Positions 51,764 to 59,432 of a DNA stretch of 64,000 nt are shown piece after piece. The notes beneath the pieces are model-generated. The model saw only the letters and a list, made by a program, of their open reading frames with translations. It was not told where the DNA came from and did not search any database. Position 1 is the stretch's first letter. The number at the start of each line of letters is the position of its first letter. Position numbers and translations under genes: made by a program. Origin of the DNA: Myxococcales bacterium (GTDB lineage Bacteria > Myxococcota_A > Polyangia > Polyangiales > Polyangiaceae); NCBI GenBank assembly GCA_016706225.1, contig JADJKB010000012.1, forward strand, positions 214,895-278,894, written 5' to 3'.

Positions 51764-51976
51764 TCACAAGTCGCTCGGAGCGAGCCCAGTGTGCTTCGCG
51801 ATTCGCGCAAGCATGCGAGGACCAACCTCGTCGCCATCATGAAAAGCGAAGACGAAATTGGGGAAACCGTCACGGCCGAGGACTCTGTGGGACCCACGTT
51901 GGCGCAACACGCGCCAGCCGATGCGCAGGAGAGCTGCCAACACTGCGCTGGCCTTCGCCGAACCCCAATCCGGCAT
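51764..51976 (-). CDS. hicA: HicA mRNA interferase (cassette 9)
   Basis: A 70-residue toxin: SAKASAVLAALLRIGWRVLRQRGSHRVLGRDGFPNFVFAFHDGDEVGPRMLARIAKHTGL, with His in G-S-H. It follows hicB in this cassette. Confidence 0.9.
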   Translation of the reverse strand: MPDWGSAKASAVLAALLRIGWRVLRQRGSHRVLGRDGFPNFVFAFHDGDEVGPRMLARIAKHTGLAPSDL

Positions 51977-51978
51977 GT

Positions 51979-52185
51979 CTACGCCGCGAACGAGACAGTG
52001 GTCAGCGAAGAAGCTTCGAGCTCCCCGGCCTCGATTCGATCTGCAAGGACCCTGAGAGCCAGAGCGCGTGCGAGCTGGGTGGCTTTGGATCGTGACTCTG
52101 CGTAGACCATGACGCCCGGCAGCTCAGGGATCTCCGCCAACCAACGGCCATCGGCCTCTTGCTCGAGTTCAACCGTGAGCGTCAT
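51979..52185 (-). CDS. hicB: HicB-type antitoxin (cassette 9)
   Basis: A 68-residue antitoxin: MTLTVELEQEADGRWLAEIPELPGVMVYAESRSKATQLARALALRVLADRIE is the HicB fold (A-x-I-P-E-L-P-G-V). It is the first gene; hicA starts after a gap of two bases. Confidence 0.9.
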   Translation of the reverse strand: MTLTVELEQEADGRWLAEIPELPGVMVYAESRSKATQLARALALRVLADRIEAGELEASSLTTVSFAA

Positions 52186-52342
52186 TCGGACCGGTTGAGT
52201 CTGCCACGAGCCAAAGAGAGATCCAAATCCTGAGGGGAGCCGAGAGCTCGGTCTGCCATCACGCCTGGGACCGGGGCGCATGATTAGCCCTTGCGAAGAC
52301 TGCTGCGGAGCAGTCGTGCCGACGCTCGGGTTTCTGCCGTCC

Positions 52343-52508
52343 GCCTAACGAATTTGCGCTCAGCAGCGAGCGCCGGAGAACATCGTAGCAGACAGCGAGG
52401 CGCCGCAGAGGCGGGCGAGTGCCGAAGACAGAGTGGTCGCCCGCCGCCGCGGAACGGACGGTGAAACTCGCCTGACCGGCGCTCGTCTGCTGCAGCGTCA
52501 AGTTAGAC
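52343..52508 (-). repeat. attC8, divergent subtype
   Basis: 166 bp, outer boxes GCCTAAC and GTTAGAC, with GCTCAGCAGCGAGCGCC and CGTCTGCTGCAGCGTC arms close to attC16. It bounds the inverted small-lipoprotein cassette. Confidence 0.85.
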
Positions 52509-52548
52509 AGCGGTACGGGCGACGGCGCTTTGGCGTACTGTTGCTCGA

Positions 52549-52965
52549 GTGACCAGGTGGAGTTGGCTGCCGATACTTGGGATCGGCGTCGCGGGGGCAT
52601 GCGCGGGTGAGCGAGAGACCGCTCCTTCCCCCCGGCCTCCACACATCGCCAGGCCGCTGCCGCGCGCGAATGACCCGCCAAGCAGGCCACACCGAGGGGC
52701 GGACGTCGGCGTGTCCGGTGAAAGCGTGCAGGACGCGATGCCATCCGACGAAGGCCAACCGGACGACGGGCGGATCGCGAAGGAACAAGCCGCCTGCGAT
52801 CCGGATGCGGGGATGCCCGGGCAGCTATCAGCGGTGGGGCAAAAGATGTTCAGAGCGAAGGAGTCGCTCAAGAAGAAGGTGGCGAACGGCACGGCGACTG
52901 AGTCGGAGCAGCGAATGTTGCGCGTGATCTGCCGAGAGTTCGCTGATGGTTGTTGTATGCACTGA
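52549..52965 (+). CDS. Small lipoprotein (inverted cassette 8)
   Basis: A 138-residue protein. WLPILGIGVAGAC is a signal peptide and lipobox at Cys18. A Pro/Arg/Asp-rich low-complexity stretch follows, then a helical C-terminus (SAVGQKMFRAKESLKKKVANGTATESEQRMLRVICREFADGCC). Start GTG 52549. Plus strand, opposite to the array. No family is recognised. Confidence 0.68.
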   Translation: MTRWSWLPILGIGVAGACAGERETAPSPRPPHIARPLPRANDPPSRPHRGADVGVSGESVQDAMPSDEGQPDDGRIAKEQAACDPDAGMPGQLSAVGQKMFRAKESLKKKVANGTATESEQRMLRVICREFADGCCMH

Positions 52966-52995
52966 GCGGTGAGCGCGCCGGTGTCATCTCCGGCT

Positions 52996-53160
52996 GTTTA
53001 ACGAGACACACGTTCACCCGCGAACGCCGAGCGTCAAGTCGTCAGGCGGCAAGGCGCAACAGCCGCGGGCGAGTGCCGCATCAGAATGTGCGCCCGCGGA
53101 AGCGGAACGGACGGTGATGGAGGCAAGGCCGGCGTTCGGCGGGTGCAACGTGAGTTATGC
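52996..53160 (-). repeat. attC7
   Basis: 165 bp, outer boxes GTTTAAC and GTTATGC, main type. It belongs to the lipoprotein cassette to its right. Confidence 0.92.
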
Positions 53161-53185
53161 GGCTCACGCGGCGAATCGGCGACCG

Positions 53186-53902
53186 CTAGTGCTCGTTCGC
53201 ACGCGGACAACCCGCGAGCGCGATGAGCTGCGTCGCTAGGGATTGCAGCGCACCGTGTGACCTGGATACGAGGCGATGTTGCGGCGCGCGGCGGCATTCA
53301 AAGTAGTATTGCACACCGTCGTGACTAGGCGGTTCGGCGACATGAGCCGGCATCTGCCAGAACCCTGCGCGTGCGACGGCGTCTTCAAACCGCCTGAACT
53401 CTGCGAGATCGACACGCTTGAGTCGCCGCCAGGACAGCTGCCCCTCGGCGGGACGGCGCTCCACGACCTTGATCGTGACGATGGCCTCGGTGCCAAAGCG
53501 CACGATGCGGCCCATGCTCAAGGCGCCGAAGGACGGCGAGGTGACGAATCGGCAGCCATCGTGAACGAGTGCGGGCTCGTCAAAGGAAGCCAGCAGCTCT
53601 TCAGCCCGCTGCCTGAGTCGAGGGGAAACCGGGGACGCGCAATCACCTGCGGAGTTTGGGCCAGCGCAAACGTCGGCGAGGAGCGCTTCGCGAGGGATCC
53701 GGCTCGGGGGATAGAGGGGGTCGATCGGCACTGCGCTGGCAGCGGCAGTCTGGACCGGTTCCGAACGGTTGATGGTCAGAAGTTCCGTTGGGCAGATCGC
53801 ACCGAAGTGCGCGGTCTCGAGTGGCGCGTGCGGCCTCGGCTGCGCGCATGCCATCGCAAGCAATGGAATGAGCGCGACCGCGACGCCCTGCTCGCTACCC
53901 AT
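53186..53902 (-). CDS. Hypothetical lipoprotein (cassette 7)
   Basis: A 238-residue secreted protein. MGSEQGVAVALIPLLAMAC is a signal peptide with lipobox. The mature part has scattered cysteines (FGAIC, ADVC, GDCASPV, HDGCR, FECRRAP, GCP). RIVRFGTEAIVTIKVVERR and YYFECRRAPQHRLVSRSHGALQSLATQLIAL suggest a beta-rich domain, not assigned. ATG 53902; upstream in-frame ATGs would bury the signal. Confidence 0.68.
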   Translation of the reverse strand: MGSEQGVAVALIPLLAMACAQPRPHAPLETAHFGAICPTELLTINRSEPVQTAAASAVPIDPLYPPSRIPREALLADVCAGPNSAGDCASPVSPRLRQRAEELLASFDEPALVHDGCRFVTSPSFGALSMGRIVRFGTEAIVTIKVVERRPAEGQLSWRRLKRVDLAEFRRFEDAVARAGFWQMPAHVAEPPSHDGVQYYFECRRAPQHRLVSRSHGALQSLATQLIALAGCPRANEH

Positions 53903-53973
53903 GCGGGCAAAGGTATCATGGCTAGGCAGGAGCCGACTCGCCGGGCCATGCGCCGAAGCGCTGGCTGTCGGCC

Positions 53974-54138
53974 GCATAACGACCATCGCGTTCACCCGCG
54001 AACGCGCGAGACCATCGTACCAGACCGCCGGGCGTTTTCGAGGCCGGCGCGTGCCGCAGAAAATTGGGCGCCGGCCGCCGCGGAACGGACGCTGAAGGCG
54101 GCAAGACCCGCGTTCGTCGGGTGGAACGCGAGTTATAC
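53974..54138 (-). repeat. attC6, subtype c
   Basis: 165 bp, outer boxes GCATAAC and GTTATAC. The inner part is GCGAGACCATCGTACCAGACC and GGCCGGCGCGTGCCGCAG, subtype c. It belongs to the gene-less cassette to its right. Confidence 0.88.
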
Positions 54139-54476
54139 CGTGCCACGGTGGTTCAGGGCGCGGAGCCGTGGGCGCCACCGTGCGGCGTGGCGCCGCGAGC
54201 TCGGAGCTCGGCGTCAGGTCGCCCGCCTTCTGCCGATGGGCTCCAGTCGGCAAGGCGTTGGTGGTCTTGGTTGCAGCGCGGCTCGTTCAACAGCCGGCTC
54301 GTTTTCGAGCGCGATCACGGTCGGGGTCGTCAAGGCGCCACCGGACGCGTGAGAGACGTTCGGCGTCAACCGCGGGCAGGGCGCCGGGGTCTTGGGCCGC
54401 GCTGGCTGTTCGAAGCGGAGGAACTCTGAAACCGCAAAGACAGTCGGCAAGGCGCCGTGGGTCTCGGGAGACACCG
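54139..54476 (-). other. Gene-less cassette 6 (long form)
   Basis: About 338 bp, the closest relative of cassette 11. The left hairpin is degenerate (GCCACGGTGG). It contains GAGAGACGTTCGGCGTCAACCG, which resembles the leader of cassette 29. No conserved ORF. Confidence 0.76.
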
Positions 54477-54641
54477 GTATAACGAGACACGCGTTCACCC
54501 GCGAACGCGCGAGATAATCGTAACAGAGCGCGGGGCATTTTCGAGGCCGGCGCGTGCCGTTGAAAATTGGGCGCCGGCCGCCGCGGGACGGACGGTGAAG
54601 TCGGCAAGGCGCGCGTTCGGCGGGTGGAACGCGAGTTATAC
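54477..54641 (-). repeat. attC5, subtype c
   Basis: 165 bp, outer boxes GTATAAC and GTTATAC, with GCGAGATAATCGTAACAG and GGCCGGCGCGTGCCG. It belongs to the gene-less cassette to its right. Confidence 0.88.
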
Positions 54642-54879
54642 CGTGGTGGAACCACGGTTGTTCGGGGCGCGGAGACCGTGAGCGCCACCGTGCAACACGG
54701 CGCCGTGATCTCGGAGTTCGGCGCCAGCTCGCGCGGCTTCTGTTCACCGCGCCACGGTCGGCAAGACGCGTGGGGTCGCGCGTGGCGCTTGGGCGAAGGA
54801 CTCTGAGACCGCAGCGCGGCAAAGACAGTCGGCAAGGCGCCGTGGTCTTCGCGTGATCGTTTCCGGTCAGAAGACAGCG
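54642..54879 (-). other. Gene-less cassette 5 (short form)
   Basis: About 238 bp, roughly 90% like cassettes 15 and 2. It has the CCGTGGTGGAACCACGG hairpin and the GGTCAGAAGACAGCG end. The cassette-15 reading frame is broken here. Confidence 0.8.
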
Positions 54880-55045
54880 GTATAACGAGACACACGTTCA
54901 CCCGCGAAACGCCGAGCGTCAAGTTGTCAGTCGGCAAGGCGCAACAGACGCGGGCGAGTGCCGCATCAGTTTGGTCGCCCGCGGAAGCGGAACGGACGGT
55001 GAAGTCGGCAAGACTGGCGTTCGGCGGGTGGAACGTGAGTTATGC
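54880..55045 (-). repeat. attC4
   Basis: 166 bp (one extra A in the arm, GCGAAACGCC), outer boxes GTATAAC and GTTATGC. The right box gives the stop of the DMP19 gene. Confidence 0.9.
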
Positions 55046-55639
55046 GCCGTCCGTCGGAGTCAGGAGATGGTGCTCGTTGACGAAGCGCTCCATGAGCGCC
55101 CCCAGATCATCCGGGTCCTCCCAGAATTGCGCGTCCAGTGAATCGAGGACGGCGTTTTCGAGACTGAGCGTTCGAAGGTAGGTCCTGCGCTCCGCGATGT
55201 CGGTCGGCACCGGTGAGTCCCCAAAAAGGGCCTGCTTGGCCTGTGCGAGGAGTTGCGCTGATTGAGTCGCCCCGATGATTTGGAGGCCGCGAACCGCGTG
55301 CGCGTAGAAGGAACCGGAGCTGTTGAAGAAGTACTGATCGAAGCCGCCGTTGTAGACGTCGCCGTGAACGAGGCCGACGGCGTAGTACAGCTTCTCCGCT
55401 TCGGAGAGGGTCTCGAAGCCTGTCCCGGATGCGGAGTCATGGACTCTGCGGACCAGAGAAACCCAGAGCACACGGAGGGGGTCGGCCTCTCGGGCGGCGC
55501 GGCCTGCGGCCCACTCCTTGCCCGCATCGATCTGCGCGCGCGTTCCGTTCTTGCAGGGCATGCAAAGGCCGCCAGTTCGCGAAGCGGTCTCCACGAGGAT
55601 CGCGGCGCCGCAAGTTGAGCAGGCAACCGTCTGTGCCAT
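55040..55639 (-). CDS. DMP19/DUF4375-type protein with zinc ribbon (cassette 4)
   Basis: A 199-residue protein. The N-terminus MAQTVACSTCGAAI...GGLCMPC is a short zinc ribbon. LSEAEKLYYAVGLVHGDVYNGGFDQYFFNSSGSFYAHAVRGLQIIGA is the DMP19/DUF4375 signature (G-x-x-x-N-G-G-x-x-Q-x-F-x-N-S-x-G). Members occur in toxin-immunity and DNA-mimic contexts; a role is not settled. ATG 55639; the stop TAA is in the attC4 R box. Confidence 0.85.
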   Translation of the reverse strand: MAQTVACSTCGAAILVETASRTGGLCMPCKNGTRAQIDAGKEWAAGRAAREADPLRVLWVSLVRRVHDSASGTGFETLSEAEKLYYAVGLVHGDVYNGGFDQYFFNSSGSFYAHAVRGLQIIGATQSAQLLAQAKQALFGDSPVPTDIAERRTYLRTLSLENAVLDSLDAQFWEDPDDLGALMERFVNEHHLLTPTDGA

Positions 55640-55657
55640 GGCGCGCCTCCTTCGGGC

Positions 55658-55824
55658 GTATAACGGCACACGCATTCACCCGCGAGCGCCGGAGACCAAC
55701 ATATCAGACCGCGGGGCGCTGCTCACGCGGGCGAGTGCCGAAGACAGAGTGGTCGCCCGCGGGCGCGGAACGGACGGTGAAACCCGCCATGGCCGGCGCT
55801 CGGCGGGTGAAATGCGAGTTAGAC
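55658..55824 (-). repeat. attC3
   Basis: 167 bp, outer boxes GTATAAC and GTTAGAC, a variant of the main type (CGCCGGAGACCAACATATCAG). It belongs to the hypothetical-protein cassette to its right. Confidence 0.9.
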
Positions 55825-55831
55825 GGCTTCG

Positions 55832-56167
55832 CTACAGCAGGCTTCGCGCCTCGAGTTCATCGACGAAGCGCAGTTCGGGGAGCATGCAGACCATGTTGCC
55901 CCCGACTAAATAACGCGCGCCGACGGTGTCGCCCTGCTCGGTCCGCTCCAACTGGATGACGACGACGAGCGATGCCGCGCCGGCCTCGTCCGTGTGAACG
56001 GCAAGCGCGGGCAGGCCATGCGGATGGGTGAGAGGCTCACACGGCCCATCGACGTAGAAGACCGCGCGCCCGTCTCGGACGTCGTCTTCTGTCGCAACGC
56101 GGCCTACGAGCGACGGCACCGTCCTCCACGTCGACAACTCGATGGGCGCCCATGGATCTTGTGGCAC
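55832..56167 (-). CDS. Hypothetical protein (cassette 3)
   Basis: A 111-residue cytosolic protein: STWRTVPSLVGRVATEDDVRDGRAVFYVDG, PALAVHTDEAGAASLVVVIQLERTEQGDTVGARYLVGGNMVCMLPELRFVDE. It resembles a small beta-barrel immunity-like protein but I cannot name the family. ATG 56167 lies near the 5' end of its cassette. Confidence 0.62.
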   Translation of the reverse strand: MPQDPWAPIELSTWRTVPSLVGRVATEDDVRDGRAVFYVDGPCEPLTHPHGLPALAVHTDEAGAASLVVVIQLERTEQGDTVGARYLVGGNMVCMLPELRFVDELEARSLL

Positions 56168-56177
56168 TTCGCTGTCC

Positions 56178-56343
56178 GTCTAACGAGACACGCGTTCACC
56201 CGCGAACGCGAGGAACATCGTAGCAGACAGCGCGGCGTTTTCGCAGGCCGGCGCAAGCCGTAGACAGAGAGGGCGCCGGCCGCCGCGCGACGAACGCTGA
56301 AGTCAGCAGGACCCGCGTTCGGCGGGTGGAACGCGAGTTATAC
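56178..56343 (-). repeat. attC2, subtype b
   Basis: 166 bp, outer boxes GTCTAAC and GTTATAC, with the same inner stem as attC11 and attC15. It belongs to the gene-less cassette to its right. Confidence 0.9.
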
Positions 56344-56581
56344 CGTGGTGGAACCACGGTTGTTCGTGGCGCGGAGACCGTGAGCGCCGCGCTGAAACAC
56401 GACGCTGTGATCTCGGCGCTCGGGTGCCAGGTCGCGCGGCTTCTGTTCACCGCGCCACGGTCGACACGACGCGCGGGGTCGCGCGTGGCGCTTGGGCGAA
56501 GAACTCTGGGACCGCAGCGCGGCAAAGACAGTCGACAAGGCGCTGTGATCTTGCGTGATCGTTTCCGGTCAGAAGACAGCG
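56344..56581 (-). other. Gene-less cassette 2 (short form)
   Basis: About 238 bp, like cassettes 5 and 15, with the CCGTGGTGGAACCACGG hairpin conserved. It is second from the integrase, so it was gained or moved there recently. Confidence 0.8.
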
Positions 56582-56745
56582 GTATAACGGAACCACGTTC
56601 ACCCGCGAACGCCAAGCGTCAAGTCGTCAGTCGGCAAGGCGCAACAGACGCGGGCGAGTGCCGCATCAGAATGGTCGCCCGCGGAAGCGGAACGGACGGT
56701 GAAGCCGGCAAGGCCGGCGTTCGGCGGGTGCAACGTGAGTTAGAC
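56582..56745 (-). repeat. attC1
   Basis: 164 bp, outer boxes GTATAAC and GTTAGAC, main type. It closes the cassette nearest the integrase. Confidence 0.92.
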
Positions 56746-56778
56746 AGCGCAGGTCACAAGCGCTTGCGAGGACAGACG

Positions 56779-57120
56779 CTAGATCATCGGCACGAGTTCA
56801 TCGAGCTTCGCACGGAGCAGGTCATACGCTTCCGGAGGCATCGTCTTGCGCCATGACTCGTCAGCAAACTTGGTGAAACCGTCGTACACAACAAAGCGCG
56901 TCAGAAAGGCTGGGAGCACGAATGCGCGCACCCCGACAACAAGGCTGGCGTCATCGATCGGCGCGGCCACGGCGGCGAGACCAACGGAGCGGGAACGAAA
57001 CGGACGGGTCCACTTCGAAGGAACGATCGCAAGCTTCGCCAGATCGCCGAATGCCAATTTGCGGAGTCGGTGCGTCTCTTGGTAACACCACAGTCTCGCC
57101 GCCTCGGTAACGTCCTCCAT
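56779..57120 (-). CDS. Hypothetical protein (cassette 1, nearest attI)
   Basis: A 113-residue protein: EDVTEAARLWCYQETHRLRKLAFGDLAKLAIVPSKWTRPFRSRSVGLAAVAAPIDDASLVVGVRAFVLPAFLTRFVVYDGFTKFADE. No family is recognised; the mixed alpha/beta sequence has no signal. Being first in the array it is the cassette most likely to be expressed from an integron promoter. ATG 57120 lies about 20 bases from the attI junction; the frame stays open further upstream into attI. Confidence 0.65.
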   Translation of the reverse strand: MEDVTEAARLWCYQETHRLRKLAFGDLAKLAIVPSKWTRPFRSRSVGLAAVAAPIDDASLVVGVRAFVLPAFLTRFVVYDGFTKFADESWRKTMPPEAYDLLRAKLDELVPMI

Positions 57121-57134
57121 GTCGGCGCCCGGCT

Positions 57135-57240
57135 GTTTAACTAATATTCTACTGCGACTTGGGCGGGATAGCACCTCCGCTTGTTGGACCACCTCCCCCT
57201 CTTGGTCCCCTTGGGCCGCGTGGGGGGCCGTTGTTATGCG
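57135..57240 (-). other. attI region
   Basis: The recombination point is the GTTAAAC box (57135-57141, minus-strand reading), where cassette 1 joins non-repeated sequence (TAGAATATTA on the minus strand). A second box-like GCATAAC (minus, 57233-57239) lies about 95 bases inside. No attC arms are present. The right boundary is approximate. Confidence 0.65.
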
Positions 57241-58281
57241 TCGCGGGGTAGCGGGATAATTGGTGCTGGGGTGGGGCGAGGAGGGGGGTGGGGCCGGCTA
57301 GGCGTCCGGTAACCGAGAGCTGGTCGAGGGGGCTGGTGACGCCGCGGCCGCCGCGGTTCAAGACGTGCGTGTAGATCATCGTCGTGCTCACGTCGTGGTG
57401 GCCGAGTAGCTCCTGGATGGTCCGGATGTCGTAGCCCGCCTCGAGCAGGTGCGTCGCGAACGAATGGCGGAGCGTGTGGCAGCTCACGGACTTGGAAAGA
57501 CGGGCTGCAAGGCCCGCGCGACGCACCGCGCGCTGTAACACCGTCTGGTGCGTGTGATGGCGCCGACGCTCTGCCGTGTCGCCGTCCGTGTAGCGACGTT
57601 CCGCGGGAAAAGCCACTGCCAGCCCCACTCACGATTGGCATTCGGGTACTTCTGGCGAAGCGCGTCGGGCAGCTCGACCGTGCCGAGGCCGTCGCGCAAA
57701 TCGGCCTCGTGCTGCGCTCTCATCGCCGTGAGGTGATGTATCAGCGGCTCGACCAGCGTGGCAGGGAGGGTCGTGACGCGGTCCTTCTTTCCCTTCCCGC
57801 GTCGCACCACGATTTCATGTCGGATCAGATCGACGTCCTTGATCCGTAGACTGACACACTCGGATAGACGCAGCCCGGCACCGTACAGCAGCGAGGCCAT
57901 CAGCCATGGCCGCCCCTCGAGCCGCGCGAGCACCGCAGCGACCTCCGCGTGAGAGAGCACCACCGGGAGCCGCGCCGGGCGCTTCGCACGTACGACCTCG
58001 TCGAACGCCGCGAGCGGCCGGCCGAGCACCTCGGCGTAGAGGAAGAGCAGCGCGGCCGCCGCCTGGTTCTGCGTCGACGCACTGACGCCGCGTTGTGTCG
58101 CGAGGTGCGTCAGGAACGCGGACACGTGCGTCGCGTCGAGGAGCTCGGGGTGCTGCCGCTGGTGATGCAGAATGTAGCGGCGAGTCCAGCCCGAGTAGGC
58201 CTTCGCCGTGCGTGGGCTGTAACCTCGTGAACGGAGCGTCTCGCGAACGCGCTCGAGTAGCTTCGGCTTGGCGGGGACCAC
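57149..58281 (-). CDS. intI: Integron integrase IntI (frameshifted in this sequence)
   Basis: Tyrosine recombinase that joins attI and attC. From GTG 58281: N-terminal SAM-like domain (YSPRTAKAYSGWTRRYILHH...SASTQNQAAAALLFLY), LPVVLSHAEVAAVLARLEG, LLYGAGLRLSECVSLRIKDVD with the catalytic Arg, and the integron-specific patch LPDALRQKYPNANREWGWQWLF. A missing base near 57608 (TTTTCCC) shifts the frame; it resumes as RRHHTHQTVLQRAVRRAG, CHTLRHSFATHLLEAGYDIRTIQELLGHHDVSTTMIYTHVLNRGG, with His, Arg, His and Tyr present. A tail of about 55 Gly/Pro/Arg-rich residues after SPLDQL is unusual. It points toward the array. Confidence 0.92.
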
Positions 58282-58479
58282 GCCGGCGAATGTGCAGGGA
58301 GCATGCCGCTGCGCGGCGGGTCGAAATCAGCGGATCCGCCGCCCGCCTCCCACCGGCGAAGCGCGGCCGCCGGCGAACGCCGCCGACGCGGGCCGCCGTG
58401 TGGTCGGTGCTCGACGAGCAGCGTGCCTCGACCCGTCCGCGGAACCGCAGAGAGCCTGTTTTCGCGTTCTCACGGGCAC
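58282..58479. other. Region upstream of intI, no gene seen
   Basis: About 200 bases between the intI start and the terminator. The intI promoter should be here on the minus strand, but no clear -35/-10 or LexA-type palindrome was recognisable. Confidence 0.3.
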
Positions 58480-58529
58480 AAAAAAACCTGTCCCCTCCAT
58501 TCGCGCGTCAGCGCGAATCTGGAGGGGAC
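58480..58529 (-). terminator. Rho-independent terminator
   Basis: On the minus strand, a stem pairing TCCCCTCCA with TGGAGGGGA and TTCGCGC with GCGCGAA around a four-base loop, followed by seven T residues (A run at 58480-58486 on the plus strand). It lies about 50 bases after the stop of the lipoprotein gene at 58581 and insulates intI from it. Confidence 0.9.
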
Positions 58530-58580
58530 CGACGGCGCGCAGCCGCGCTCAGGCGCGGCGAGCACCGGCGAGGGGTGGCA

Positions 58581-59273
58581 TCACTTTTCGTAGAGCTGCG
58601 CTGCCGCGATGCCGGAGCCGCCTGCGACCTCGAGGATCAGCTTGACGGGCACTGCCATCGGGAAGGCGTTCTTGTAGCAGTTCGGCTTCTTGCCGAGCAC
58701 CGCCTGCGTGCCAGTGTCTTGATCCGTCGCGAGCACCATCGCGGAGCCCGGAATGGGCGTGACCGCGACGAACTTCACGTTGACCTCGCTGACCGGCGGA
58801 AGACCGGACGCGACCACGGTGTAACACTTGCCCGGCTGCAGCTGGATCTGCGACTCGAGCGTCTGGCCTTGCTGGAACTGACCCGCGAGCGCCGAACCCA
58901 CCGGCTTGCTGCCGGCAACCGCTTGCTGCGTCGCCATCTGGTTCAACACCTGCGTCGCGGCACCCGCGAGCGTGGGATCCATCGGCGTCGCTGCGCCGCC
59001 TGCCGCCGGCGCGGGGCCGGGTGCGGGACCGGGCGCCGGACCCGGAGCTGGACCGGGCGCGGGACCGGGCTGCGGCTGTCCGTAGGGCGCCGGCTGCTGG
59101 CCGTAACCCGGCTGGCCTGGCTGCGGCTGCTGGCCGTAACCCGGCTGCTGACCGTAAGGCTGTCCGCCTTGCTGGTAACCAGCGGTCTGCGCGTCCTCGT
59201 CCTTCTTCTTGCAACCCACGACGCCCGCCACCACGACTGCGCCAACAACACCAAAGATAATCGCGTTTCGCAT
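58581..59273 (-). CDS. Gln/Gly/Pro-repeat lipoprotein
   Basis: A 230-residue secreted lipoprotein. MRNAIIFGVVGAVVVAGVVGC is a signal peptide with lipobox, then KKKDED. A low-complexity region follows (GYGQQPQPGQPGYGQQP and PGPAPGPAPGPAP). The last about 120 residues (TLESQIQLQPGKCYTVVASGLPPVSEVNVKFV...LGKKPNCYKNAFPMAVPVKLILEVAGGSGIAAAQLYEK) form a compact domain with one Cys pair, found in myxobacterial lipoproteins but without a known role. A strong terminator follows. Confidence 0.82.
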   Translation of the reverse strand: MRNAIIFGVVGAVVVAGVVGCKKKDEDAQTAGYQQGGQPYGQQPGYGQQPQPGQPGYGQQPAPYGQPQPGPAPGPAPGPAPGPAPGPAPAAGGAATPMDPTLAGAATQVLNQMATQQAVAGSKPVGSALAGQFQQGQTLESQIQLQPGKCYTVVASGLPPVSEVNVKFVAVTPIPGSAMVLATDQDTGTQAVLGKKPNCYKNAFPMAVPVKLILEVAGGSGIAAAQLYEK

Positions 59274-59432
59274 GACAACTCCTAGCTCGGGCCTCGTACG
59301 CGCTGATTTCGCACGCGCGGCGACTCGGGCCGCGGAAGGCTGCACAATTAGACGGGCGGCGGGGTAAAGCTCGTCACGCAACCGGCGGATCCCGGTGAAA
59401 TTTAGCGGAAAGTGCCGGAAAGTGCCGGGAAA

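Noticed and set aside
17877..56745. A CRISPR array
   Set aside because: The repeats are about 165 bp with paired inner arms and variable 0.2-2.3 kb bodies that contain genes; they are attC sites.
57233..57239. An extra attC between intI and cassette 1
   Set aside because: A box-like GCATAAC and the GTTAAAC box could frame a 100-bp site, but no L-box arms are present; kept as part of the attI region.
58095..59285. A 396-codon plus-strand open frame beyond intI
   Set aside because: Antisense to the lipoprotein at 58581-59273 and crossing its terminator; Arg-rich without domains.
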